From an uncultured Ignavibacteriota bacterium (GTDB lineage Bacteria; Bacteroidota; Ignavibacteria; UBA10030; UBA8401): a DNA stretch of 64,000 nt. The notes under the pieces were generated by a model. It saw only the letters and a list, made by a program, of their open reading frames with translations. It did not search any database and had not been told where the DNA came from. Positions within the stretch are counted from its first letter, which is position 1. Each line of letters opens with the position of its first letter. Location of the stretch: contig CAISDA010000013.1 in NCBI GenBank assembly GCA_903884005.1, positions 106,037-170,036 of the forward strand, given 5' to 3'. The position numbers and the translations under genes are program-made. Positions 49,131-58,271 of the stretch are shown here, in pieces.

Positions 49131-51143
49131 ATGGCCGCGGACATATTGCTTCTCGGGGAATCAGATTGTGGCACATCTGCATGCATTAATTTGCTGCTCG
49201 GTGTACCGGTTTTGCCAGAGAAGACCGCATCGACGAATTTGCCTGTGATTCGTATCCAGGCGGGCAAACCATCGGGACTCTGGCTGAGGCAGGCGGGTGC
49301 TGAATTCACGATGTCGCCCCTGACCGGATTGAACGAATGCACGGACGATTGGACTTCATTCGAGCACGTCGAAATTATGGTGGAAGGCCACCAGTTGTTG
49401 GATAAGGGGATCGTTCTCTGGGATACGCCGAGCGTCAATACGCCGATCAAGTATCAACAAGATCACCTTCACAAGTTTCTTACGGACAGACAAAGCATTT
49501 TTTCAACGGTACTGTTTTTTGTGCCGAACAAACTCACCGCATCGAGCATCGCATTCCTGAAACAATGGCCTGCAATGCTTCGCCGCACAACCCTAGTCCT
49601 CAACATTACCGAGCGAAAATCCGAAAATGAATGTCAGTTGATCGAATCGGCGGTCAGGGAATTGTCCGCTCGCGAATTGGATGACATCCCGGTAAAACTC
49701 CTCTACACAGGCGAAGTGTATGAAGAGTTTTCCTCGTTATCGAAAGAAATGAGGCGAAAATATTCTGATGTTGAATTGCTTGCGGGATGGAATGATATTC
49801 GCGAGGCTATCGATGAGATCGCACGTAAATATAATTCGGAGACAGTAGAAACATCTGTGTCCGACTTTCTCGAAAAATCCGTGAAATGGGAGGAGATCGA
49901 TTATACGGACGTCAGCGAAACCGTATTGCGTCAGTATGCGGAAAATAATGTTGCAGGCGCGCAATATGATCTGGCAAAGCGATTGCTTCTAAAAGAAGAA
50001 TATTATGGCGCTGTTAAATATCTGCGTGCGCTGGCCGATAACAATCACGGCGATGCCATGTATGCCCTTTCTCAATGTTATCTCGAAGGAAACGGTGTCG
50101 AGCAGAACATGGATGCTGCGATAAGTTGGAACAGGACCGCAGCCGACGCAGGAGTCACCGAGGCTCAATTTCTGATGTATACCTATCTTTCAAATGGGAA
50201 ACACATGAAGGAGAATATGCCTCGGGCGATTTCATATTTAAAGATGGCGGCATATTCTCAGCATGCTCATGCAAGTGCATTGCTGGGCCAGTTGTATTTG
50301 GCCGGCATCGATATTCCGGTCAATTATGATCTGGGCGTGAAATACCTCACTGCTGCTGTCGATGCCGGCGACGCCGATGCGATGGTGGCGTTGGCAGTCA
50401 GCCATAAAAAGGGACTCGGGGTGAAGAAAGACCTGGTGGAAATGTACAGGCTTCTGGAAAGAGCCGCCGAATTGAATCAACCAGACGCGCTAGTGGCGCT
50501 TGGCGACGCTTATGCAGCCGGGACAGATGTAGACGTCGATAAAAATAAAGCGTTCAAATATTATATGCGGGCTGCCGATGCCTGCGCCGCAGATGCACAA
50601 ATGCGTGTCGGCACCTGTTATGAAAACGGCATCGGGGTCAATGCGGACCCGGCATTGGCAATTGCCTATTACACGAGGGCGGCAGAAAATGGAGATGAGT
50701 CTGCACAGCAGCATCTCGGTGCCGTGTATAATAACGGGGTATTAGTACCGAAGGATGTCGAAAAAGCAAAACACTGGCTGCGACTTGCATCGGCATCAGG
50801 CAATACGACGGCTCGGGACCTCCTCTATGAAATAGGTGATGATTCGCCCGACAATTCGGGAGCGCGCGGCAGCGGCAAATGCTTTGTTGTGACGGCTTCA
50901 TTCGGCGACGAGCACGCTCCGGAAGTGCTCTTCTTCCAAACATTCAGGGATACGATATTGGCCCGTTACGCGGCGGGGCGAAAATGCATTTCACTGTACT
51001 ACAGGGTCGGTCCATACGGTGCGCGGATCATCGGCAGACACAGGGTGTTGCGCGCATTGACCAGGCGGATACTTCTTCGCCTGCAGCACTGCCTCACCAT
51101 TGTGTATGGCAGCGAGTGCGGCGGACGAAACGATCGTTCCTAA
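49131..51143 (+). CDS. Dynamin-like (pseudo)GTPase domain + Sel1-like repeats + CFI-box-like C-terminal domain
   Basis: N-term ADILLLGESDCGTSACINLLLGVPVLP…STNLPVIRI…WDTPS; Sel1 repeats (AGAQYDLAKRLL…GDAMYALSQCYLEGNGVEQNMDAAISW…); C-term CFVVTASFGDEHAPEVLFFQTFRDTILARYAAGRKCISLYYRVGPYGARII. Confidence 0.75.
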   Translation: MAADILLLGESDCGTSACINLLLGVPVLPEKTASTNLPVIRIQAGKPSGLWLRQAGAEFTMSPLTGLNECTDDWTSFEHVEIMVEGHQLLDKGIVLWDTPSVNTPIKYQQDHLHKFLTDRQSIFSTVLFFVPNKLTASSIAFLKQWPAMLRRTTLVLNITERKSENECQLIESAVRELSARELDDIPVKLLYTGEVYEEFSSLSKEMRRKYSDVELLAGWNDIREAIDEIARKYNSETVETSVSDFLEKSVKWEEIDYTDVSETVLRQYAENNVAGAQYDLAKRLLLKEEYYGAVKYLRALADNNHGDAMYALSQCYLEGNGVEQNMDAAISWNRTAADAGVTEAQFLMYTYLSNGKHMKENMPRAISYLKMAAYSQHAHASALLGQLYLAGIDIPVNYDLGVKYLTAAVDAGDADAMVALAVSHKKGLGVKKDLVEMYRLLERAAELNQPDALVALGDAYAAGTDVDVDKNKAFKYYMRAADACAADAQMRVGTCYENGIGVNADPALAIAYYTRAAENGDESAQQHLGAVYNNGVLVPKDVEKAKHWLRLASASGNTTARDLLYEIGDDSPDNSGARGSGKCFVVTASFGDEHAPEVLFFQTFRDTILARYAAGRKCISLYYRVGPYGARIIGRHRVLRALTRRILLRLQHCLTIVYGSECGGRNDRS

Positions 51144-51212
51144 ATTATTGCACACCAACGATGTACTACTATCATTTGCGTCGATCAAACCATTTGCGGA
51201 AGGATAAGGACT

Positions 51213-51887
51213 ATGGCAAATCCACAATACAGCAGGCTCGAGGCTGAAGAGCGTGTTGCACGCTATGAAGGAATGATCAATTCGCTGCGGGAAGAACGGA
51301 ATATTATTTCCGAAACGAATTCGATCCTCAGTCTTCGACGGGAAGCGAACGACAACTCCCTGGAAGAATATACGTCGCTTCAGACCGAAACCGCGCTCAG
51401 GTCGACGGCCCGCGATGTGGAACGTTTAAAAACTATTCCCATCATTCATATCGGCGAGCATGTCTATCATCCCGCTGAACAATATTCCGTGCTTGAGCGG
51501 GCCATACAGAAGCGTGAACAGGAGATAACGAAACTGGCGCTGAAAGTGCCGTACACCGACGCCTTGAAGGAGGAGGGAAATTATCTGTTCGAGTTGGGAT
51601 ACTTTGTGCGGAGCGCGCGTGACTATGATGCCCTGCAGGTGCGCATCAGCCGTCTGTATGAGGAACGAGAACACCTGTTGGATTATTTAAACGGCGAAAA
51701 ACCGCAGAGCATTGCGAGGGCGCGGGAAATCGAAAAGCTCAGCGTGAGGAACATGGTGGTAAAGCTTCAGAAGGAATTGCCGGAGAAGACACTCGACGAA
51801 TTGTTATGGCACATTGCCGATAAGGTCAACAAAGCGTACGAGTCGATTAAAGCCGCGTATTATTATAAGGGAAAAAAGAGCGCATAA
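51213..51887 (+). CDS. Coiled-coil protein of unknown function
   Basis: 224 aa, Glu/Arg/Leu-rich heptad-like segments; 70 bp downstream of the Sel1 gene on the same strand. Confidence 0.65.
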   Translation: MANPQYSRLEAEERVARYEGMINSLREERNIISETNSILSLRREANDNSLEEYTSLQTETALRSTARDVERLKTIPIIHIGEHVYHPAEQYSVLERAIQKREQEITKLALKVPYTDALKEEGNYLFELGYFVRSARDYDALQVRISRLYEEREHLLDYLNGEKPQSIARAREIEKLSVRNMVVKLQKELPEKTLDELLWHIADKVNKAYESIKAAYYYKGKKSA

Positions 51888-52076
51888 GTATACGGAGAGA
51901 ACATTTCCATTGACCACACGACAAAGCCTTGCAGCCCAGCGTTGCGAGGCTTTGTTGCGTTTATACCTGCGCGCCCCAATATAACGGATCACTTTTAAAT
52001 ACGCAATTATTAGAAATTTCTAACTTGACTCTTGCTGCGATAACTATTACACTCGCGGTAAATGCAGGGGGCCAAC

Positions 52077-53633
52077 ATGAAATCCATTGGGGCAATGCTG
52101 TTGTGCGGAATGCTGCTGTCCATATCGACCGGAACTGTGCGAGCGCAATCGGTCAATCATGTGGTCATCAGCGAAGTATACGGCGGCGGCGGAAACGCCG
52201 GTACTGTCTATAAAAATGACTTCATCGAATTGTTTAATCCGACGGGGCTGCCAGTGAGTCTGGCAGGATGGTCCGTGCAATACGCAGCAGCTGCAGGCAG
52301 TTCGTGGAGTGTGACCGTACTGAGCGGGTCGATCCCAGCGTACGGGTATTACCTCATTCAGGAACGCGCAGGAACAGGCGGGACTACGGCTCTTCCGACA
52401 CCGGACGTGACCGGTACAATTTCCATGAGCGCTACCGCAGGGAAGGTCGCGCTTGTGAACAATACGGGAGCACTCTCTGTATCAAACCCGGTCGGAGGCG
52501 CTTCAGTCGTCGACTTTGTTGGGTATGGCACGGCAAATGCCTATGAAGGCGCTGCGGCGGCTGCGGGTCCAACCTATGATAGCCAATCTATTGGAAGATT
52601 GGCCACTCCGTCCGGATTCGGCAACGGCTACGACACCGATAATAATAAAAATGATTTTGCATTACTGACAACCCCCACTCCTCAGAACTCCACCGTGTTC
52701 GATACGACGCCGTATCCCGTCACAGCGCTTGCGATACTTCCTGCATCTAACCGAACCATGCTGATCACATGGACAGCGCCTGTGGGAAATGCCGCCGGTG
52801 TCATCGTTCTTATGCGAAGCGCTGCTCCTGTTGCAACGGCTGTGCCGACCATGGCCTATGAGTCGGTCTCCGGAGCTGACGCACATTTCACAACGGCAGT
52901 TGAAGCCGGAACGGGGGGATTTGGCGCTGCGGGAGACAGACTTGTGTATCAAGGCACTGGAACGGCTGTGACCGTGACCGGACTTGCAGCACACGGGACA
53001 TACCATATCGGCGTGTTTACAGGATCGGGAGCGGTGTGGTCGGCGGCTGTGGTGAGGTCCGAGACGGCTCTTCCTGTTGAACTCGTAACGTTTACTGCGT
53101 ACGCAAGGGGCAGTCATGTCGTGCTCGCTTGGAAAACGGCATGTGAAATCAATAATGCGGGTTTCTCGATCGAGAAGAAGGCCGCGAACAGTGAATGGAC
53201 GAGCATAGCATTTGTGGACGGGCACGGCACCGTCAATGCTCCGCAGACATATTCGTATGCCGATGCGTGTAAGGCAGGGAAGTATGTGTATCGACTGAAG
53301 CAGATCGACCGGGACGGTGCATTCAGCTATAGCCATAATGCGGAAGTGACGGTCGCATTGACTGCGGACGAGTATTCGCTCGGACAGAATCATCCTAACC
53401 CATTCAATCCCGCGACCATCATTCATTTTGCCGTGCAAAGGGAACAGCACGCAAAACTCGTCGTGTTCACTCCGCTGGGACAGGAAGTGGCGACGCTCTT
53501 CGATGGCATTGCGCGTAAACACACGCTCTACGCCATCGAATTCAACGGCGCGGGGTGTTCCAGCGGCATATATTTTTATACGCTGCAAACGGACGACCTG
53601 CGCGAAACGAAAAAAATGTCGTTGGAAAAATAG
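52077..53633 (+). CDS. Secreted lamin-tail-domain (LTD) protein with T9SS C-terminal sorting domain
   Basis: VVISEVYGGGGNAGTVYKNDFIELFNPTGLPVSLAGWSVQY (LTD) and NHPNPFNPATIIHFAVQREQHAKLVVFTPLGQEVATLF…SSGIYFYTLQTDD (T9SS type A). Confidence 0.92.
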   Translation: MKSIGAMLLCGMLLSISTGTVRAQSVNHVVISEVYGGGGNAGTVYKNDFIELFNPTGLPVSLAGWSVQYAAAAGSSWSVTVLSGSIPAYGYYLIQERAGTGGTTALPTPDVTGTISMSATAGKVALVNNTGALSVSNPVGGASVVDFVGYGTANAYEGAAAAAGPTYDSQSIGRLATPSGFGNGYDTDNNKNDFALLTTPTPQNSTVFDTTPYPVTALAILPASNRTMLITWTAPVGNAAGVIVLMRSAAPVATAVPTMAYESVSGADAHFTTAVEAGTGGFGAAGDRLVYQGTGTAVTVTGLAAHGTYHIGVFTGSGAVWSAAVVRSETALPVELVTFTAYARGSHVVLAWKTACEINNAGFSIEKKAANSEWTSIAFVDGHGTVNAPQTYSYADACKAGKYVYRLKQIDRDGAFSYSHNAEVTVALTADEYSLGQNHPNPFNPATIIHFAVQREQHAKLVVFTPLGQEVATLFDGIARKHTLYAIEFNGAGCSSGIYFYTLQTDDLRETKKMSLEK

Positions 53634-53654
53634 CGTGCGAGCCGTCCCTATCGA

Positions 53655-53702
53655 ATGAGAGAGCCGTGAAGTGCACCATTCATGGCTCTCTCATTTTTTT
53701 TG
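53655..53702 (+). terminator. Rho-independent terminator
   Basis: atgagagagcc … ggctctctcat followed by a T run. Confidence 0.85.
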
Positions 53703-53846
53703 TTACGGATGTTCATTGTGTTCCGGCATACTTAATTACAGACATCGTTCGGAAAATATTGCAAAGACACGCTGAGGATATCATAAAAAAATAATATTGG
53801 CCGTATATTTAAATAGAGGCGTGTTCATTAACTGTAAGGAGTGTGT

Positions 53847-54113
53847 ATGGCCGGGGAGAAAAATAACGACAAGGAAGCAGAGTTGAATCGGTGCGGAAAA
53901 TGTGAATTGTACACCGCCGTTTCCGAGCATCATGGCCGCTGTGAATTTTGGAGAAGCATGGATGTCCGGCCGGAGTGGATGGAAGGCGAGGCGAAGCCTG
54001 CTCATTCCGTGAGAGCGGACGATGGTGAACGATGTGATGGATTTATCCCTCCCGACAACCAATTGGGTTCCCGGCACACCTGGCTGCTGGATAATTTAAC
54101 GAGCCGGAATTGA
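53847..54113 (+). CDS. Small Cys-containing protein of unknown function
   Basis: MAGEKNNDKEAELNRCGKCELYTAVSEHHGRCEFWRSMDVRPEWMEG… with CX2C and two further Cys. Confidence 0.5.
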   Translation: MAGEKNNDKEAELNRCGKCELYTAVSEHHGRCEFWRSMDVRPEWMEGEAKPAHSVRADDGERCDGFIPPDNQLGSRHTWLLDNLTSRN

Positions 54114-54160
54114 ATTTTCCACTCGCCGCGCTGCGCATGTGCCAATCGCGAAAGAAATGA

Positions 54161-54196
54161 AACCCCCGACATGAGCAGTCGAGGGTGTTTTTATTT
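54161..54196 (+). terminator. Terminator-like hairpin
   Basis: aacccccgacatgagcagtcgagggtgttttta with T-rich tail. Confidence 0.6.
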
Positions 54197-54368
54197 TTTT
54201 TCACTCGGGGTGGGGCGCGGTAAAATATACGGTTGTCAATTGATTTTAGAGCTGGAATAGCGTAATATAGAACAGTACAGGTTCCGGGGGGGATACAGAT
54301 GTCGCATCCCATCCGGATTTTTATATTTGGACGTTCCACTACACAGCCGCCGAATTCTACTAATAATC

Positions 54369-55724
54369 ATGACCACACAAATGCCGTTTATTAAAAAATA
54401 TGTTCTCGTGTCATTGCTCTGTTCGCTCTCTGTTCTGCCTTCGTGCACAAAAAACAACCCTGTCGATCAGGCCCCTGCACCGGTCGTGCCGGTGAAAGTG
54501 TTGCTGCTGGCACCGGGTAATCTGCAATTGAGTTCACTCACCGCGACGGAAGTGAAATTGCGCTGGACCGATAACAGCACGAACGAAACGGCGTTCATCA
54601 TTGAGCAAAGCACAGACAGCCTGAATTTCACATCTACAGCAACGGTTGGCGCGAATGTGGACTCTGCGACGGTCGCCGGAACATTCCTGACCGTGAACAC
54701 ATATTATTTCCGCGTGAAGGCGAAAAATGCCGATACGACGACCGCCGCGTCGAATGTTGTGCATAAAGCATTGCTGATTCCGCCGTCAAATTTACAAATC
54801 CTCTCGATTGCACTTAACTGGGTGTCGCTCCGCTGGTCGGATAACAGCGCGAATGAAACCGGATTTTATATTGAGCAGCGCACTGATTCATTGAAGTATG
54901 TTCTTGTCGACAGCACGGGACCTAACACAACATCGAAGACCATGATCGGATATTTTGATTCGAGTAATACGTACTCATTCCGTGTCTGCGCACGTACAGG
55001 TGTGAATGCGTCGGCATATTCGAACGCGATCGCACAAACGCTCGGCAAATGGGTGCTTGTGGTCGGTGGAACATTCCAGATGGGAAGGAACGACATGGCG
55101 GATGCACGTCCGGTGCACACCGTCACGCTCTCGAATTATTTAATCGGCAAGTATGAAGTGACGGTTCAGGAATACCGGAAATACACCACTGCCGCCAATA
55201 AGGCATTCCCGGTCGCACCGGCGGGCGGATGGAACGACAACAATCCCATTGTCAATGTGACCTGGAACGAAGCCGATGCGTATTGCAAATGGCTGGACAG
55301 CACGTCTGTGAAGACAGTACGCCTTCCGACGGAGGCTGAATGGGAATACGCCGCCCGGGGCGGCGTGAATACGCAGAATTGTGTCTACAGCGGAAGCAAT
55401 ATTGTTGGTGATGTCGCATGGTATTATTTAAATTCAAACAATATGACATATCCTGTGGGGACAAAACTTCCGAACGAACTTGGCATTTACGACATGAGCG
55501 GGAACGCATGGGAATGGGTGTACGACTGGCAGGGATCATATTCCTATTTGCCCCAGATCAATCCGAAAGGCCCCACACTCGGGGGGACGAATAAAGTGTT
55601 CCGCGGAGGATCCTGGTTTAATTATGGATTGGCAGACAATGAATGCCGTGTCGACACACGCTATACCTATACCCCGGATAGAAAAGTGAGCGACGGCGGA
55701 TTTAGAATCGTCAAAGAACGATAA
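54369..55724 (+). CDS. Lipoprotein with two fibronectin type III domains and a formylglycine-generating-enzyme-like (SUMF1) domain
   Basis: Lipobox SVLPSC; two FN3 repeats (LRWTDNSTNETAFIIEQSTD / LRWSDNSANETGFYIEQRTD); VGGTFQMGRNDMADARPVHTVTLSNYLIGKYEVTVQEYRKY…RLPTEAEWEYAARGG…VFRGGSW. Confidence 0.88.
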   Translation: MTTQMPFIKKYVLVSLLCSLSVLPSCTKNNPVDQAPAPVVPVKVLLLAPGNLQLSSLTATEVKLRWTDNSTNETAFIIEQSTDSLNFTSTATVGANVDSATVAGTFLTVNTYYFRVKAKNADTTTAASNVVHKALLIPPSNLQILSIALNWVSLRWSDNSANETGFYIEQRTDSLKYVLVDSTGPNTTSKTMIGYFDSSNTYSFRVCARTGVNASAYSNAIAQTLGKWVLVVGGTFQMGRNDMADARPVHTVTLSNYLIGKYEVTVQEYRKYTTAANKAFPVAPAGGWNDNNPIVNVTWNEADAYCKWLDSTSVKTVRLPTEAEWEYAARGGVNTQNCVYSGSNIVGDVAWYYLNSNNMTYPVGTKLPNELGIYDMSGNAWEWVYDWQGSYSYLPQINPKGPTLGGTNKVFRGGSWFNYGLADNECRVDTRYTYTPDRKVSDGGFRIVKER

Positions 55725-56158
55725 AAGGCTGCAAGCAGGGCCACGATTAAATTCCTCTATAAGTTGGGTTTCCCCTAGTGGAAAGAAGACTGGGGAAACG
55801 CATGCTGTGAGTCCAAATACGTAGATGAATGCATTGATCGGTCAATATTCGCCAACAGAATAACAAACTTCAAATATATTTTCCCCCAATTCCATCCTCA
55901 GAAGTACATTTCCTTCAAATCTTCCATTATTAGGCAATTGTAGAGATGTTTTATTAATGGCATTAAAATTGCGACTACTTTAAGCAAATTTAAACTTCCC
56001 CACTCGACACTGTTTCTATCGGACAGCCGTATGATGGCCGAGGGAGATTGCGTTGGTATGTTGTTTTCCAGGCTGCCAACGGTATGGAAGATGGCGGGCA
56101 TGGTAAGTTTATCACGTTCATAGGTATGTTATAAATTTACAGATAATTTGGAGGAAGT

Positions 56159-57220
56159 ATGGTGAAGAAAATTGGTACCGTGGTTTCAGTGATAGTTGTT
56201 CTATCTCTTCTTCGAATGACAGAACTGCATTCTCAAGTGAAATTTGCAGGATATATGCAGAATTGGTTCATCAATCAACAGAATGTTGTTTCGGACAAGA
56301 ATCTGGAACAGGGCGTATCGGGTTTCCGCATACGACGGGCCCGGTTGAACGCAAAAGCGGAACTGAATGACGTGTTCAGCGTTGAAACGTGGTTTGAATT
56401 CGCCGACAAAGACAACATACTTCTGGATTTTAAGGCGGTGGCGAAGCTCTCGCCAGCGGCTATTGTGACGGTTGGACAGTTCATCACGCCGGTGCAAACG
56501 TACGAATCGAGCAGACAATCGTCTTCGTCTATTTTGTTTTATGAACTTTCCGATGTTGCCGTCGCGCTGTCGACAAATATGGGACATGGCAACTACCGCG
56601 ATGTCGGTGTGATGGTCGGAGGTCAGTTGTCCATCGTTACCTACGGCATCTATATGGGTAACGGCACAGGACGATTCAACTATGCCGGAAGCGCGAGCAC
56701 CCTGTCCATTAACAACAGAAAATTGGGCGACGGGTTAATGGGCGGCAGGGTCGATGTGGAAATTGTCAAAGGTCTCACAGTTGGCGGACATTACGGCATC
56801 AATAAACAGGACAGCGTGTCCGGGAGCGCATACGGAACAAAGCCGGTATCGTATGACCGCAATTCGTATTCAGCCAATCTCCTTTTGGATGGATTCGGTA
56901 TTCCTGCATTGTACGCCTACGCTTCTGTCAGTGGTGGTCAAGTAAATGAAGCGAAGACGACGTATGACGGTATCGTTGCCGCAGTGGGATATAAGGTGTT
57001 GCCGGAGCTGCAATTACTTGCTCGGTACGATACCTACAACTCGACGGTCGGCACTGCGGCCACGCAAAAAAAGAACAATACCACGGTGGGAGTTCTGTAC
57101 TATCTCTTCAAGGAGAAGACAGAGATCGTTCGTCTCGGACTCGATTATGAAATGCGCAAAGAAGAACCGATAGAAGTGAATAAGGATATGGTCGTGCTCT
57201 GGGCGCAATTTAAATTCTAA
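56159..57220 (+). CDS. Outer-membrane porin (phosphate-selective O/P-like)
   Basis: VKFAGYMQNWFINQQNVVSDKNLEQGVSGFRIRRARLNAKAELNDVFSVETWFEFADKDNILLDFKAVAKLSPAAIVTVGQFITPVQTYE; C-terminal VLWAQFKF. Confidence 0.8.
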   Translation: MVKKIGTVVSVIVVLSLLRMTELHSQVKFAGYMQNWFINQQNVVSDKNLEQGVSGFRIRRARLNAKAELNDVFSVETWFEFADKDNILLDFKAVAKLSPAAIVTVGQFITPVQTYESSRQSSSSILFYELSDVAVALSTNMGHGNYRDVGVMVGGQLSIVTYGIYMGNGTGRFNYAGSASTLSINNRKLGDGLMGGRVDVEIVKGLTVGGHYGINKQDSVSGSAYGTKPVSYDRNSYSANLLLDGFGIPALYAYASVSGGQVNEAKTTYDGIVAAVGYKVLPELQLLARYDTYNSTVGTAATQKKNNTTVGVLYYLFKEKTEIVRLGLDYEMRKEEPIEVNKDMVVLWAQFKF

Positions 57221-57375
57221 GGGAACCGAAACGACGGACAACAATATTCATACCCACTGTTCGAGATCGGGCCACCCATTTAAGCTATCAACAGATCTGC
57301 CGATAGTAGTAGAGTATTTCATAGAAAATAAAATCAGCGTTTAATTACACAAATATACATTTCAAGGATTACACT

Positions 57376-57936
57376 ATGACTACAGAGCGTATGCACTCAA
57401 CGCGTAGAATTACCCGAATCATTGGAGTAGCAGCGTGTATGGTTTTGTTTGCATTTCCCGTTTTGGCACAGAAAGCATCGTTTGGACAACAAGTAGCTGT
57501 GATGAAGGTTTTAAAAGCTGATTTAAAAATTGTGGGAGTCCTGGCAGGGACTCTCAATGATAAAATGTCGCAGGATCTCACGCGGGCAGGTCTATCGCAG
57601 GGCGTTACCGTCGTCATCGCAAAACCGAAGGATCAACGCGAAGTCGGTTCGCTGTACAAGAAATTGCTCAATGAAAAGAAAATTCAAATGCTATGGCTAC
57701 CGGACGCAAATGATGATGTGGTGAACGGCGTCGGCATCGATTATCTGAGAGAGAATACCGCAATGGATGGCGTCGGATTATGTGTGACGGAAAAAAAATT
57801 AGTGTCGGGCGGCGTGTTGTGCAGTGTCCAGCTTGAAAACGGAAAATTGATCGTGTATGTGAATAAGAAGATCGCCTCGGTCGTCGGCGCCGTGATTCCG
57901 GGCGAGGGAGGCGATATTAATTTTGTGGCTCAATAA
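57376..57936 (+). CDS. Exported protein, YfiR/ABC-substrate-binding-like (weak)
   Basis: Signal peptide ending FPVLAQ; 186 aa single domain; GVGIDYLRENTAMDGVGLCVTEKKLVSGGVLCSV. Confidence 0.5.
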   Translation: MTTERMHSTRRITRIIGVAACMVLFAFPVLAQKASFGQQVAVMKVLKADLKIVGVLAGTLNDKMSQDLTRAGLSQGVTVVIAKPKDQREVGSLYKKLLNEKKIQMLWLPDANDDVVNGVGIDYLRENTAMDGVGLCVTEKKLVSGGVLCSVQLENGKLIVYVNKKIASVVGAVIPGEGGDINFVAQ

Positions 57937-57990
57937 GCACAGAACGGACTGCTCTACGGGCGCATCTCGATTCGGCATGAAAAATAACGG

Positions 57991-58017
57991 GACGGCATGA
58001 CATCCGTTCATGCCGTC
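57991..58017. terminator. 10-bp-stem hairpin
   Basis: gacggcatga-catccgt-tcatgccgtc. Confidence 0.5.
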
Positions 58018-58271
58018 TCATCGCGCGTTAATTCGCGCACCCCTGTCTGTAATGAGAGCAAAGAAGTGTCTTCGCTACGTTCAATGTCAAAATATTTTCC
58101 CCTCCTCCACGGTAATTATTGACTCCTTCATTTCATTCATGCGCCATCCCAACGATCAATGATCGACACCAATAATATTGAGATTTGAAGAAAGATTGCC
58201 TATTTTATCGCACTCATGTTCTTGCCGTGCATACAACCGTATTGCGGTCTCTTTTCATCCTGAAGGATCAT

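Noticed and set aside
52662-53588. 308-aa minus-strand ORF opposite the LTD/T9SS gene
   Set aside because: Antisense shadow ORF; composition (Arg/His/Cys-rich) not protein-like, and the plus strand has recognisable domains.
55768-55799. gtttcccc…ggggaaac hairpin upstream of the O/P-type porin, considered as a riboswitch
   Set aside because: A single 8-bp stem without a recognisable conserved aptamer core; far (about 360 bp) from the start codon.
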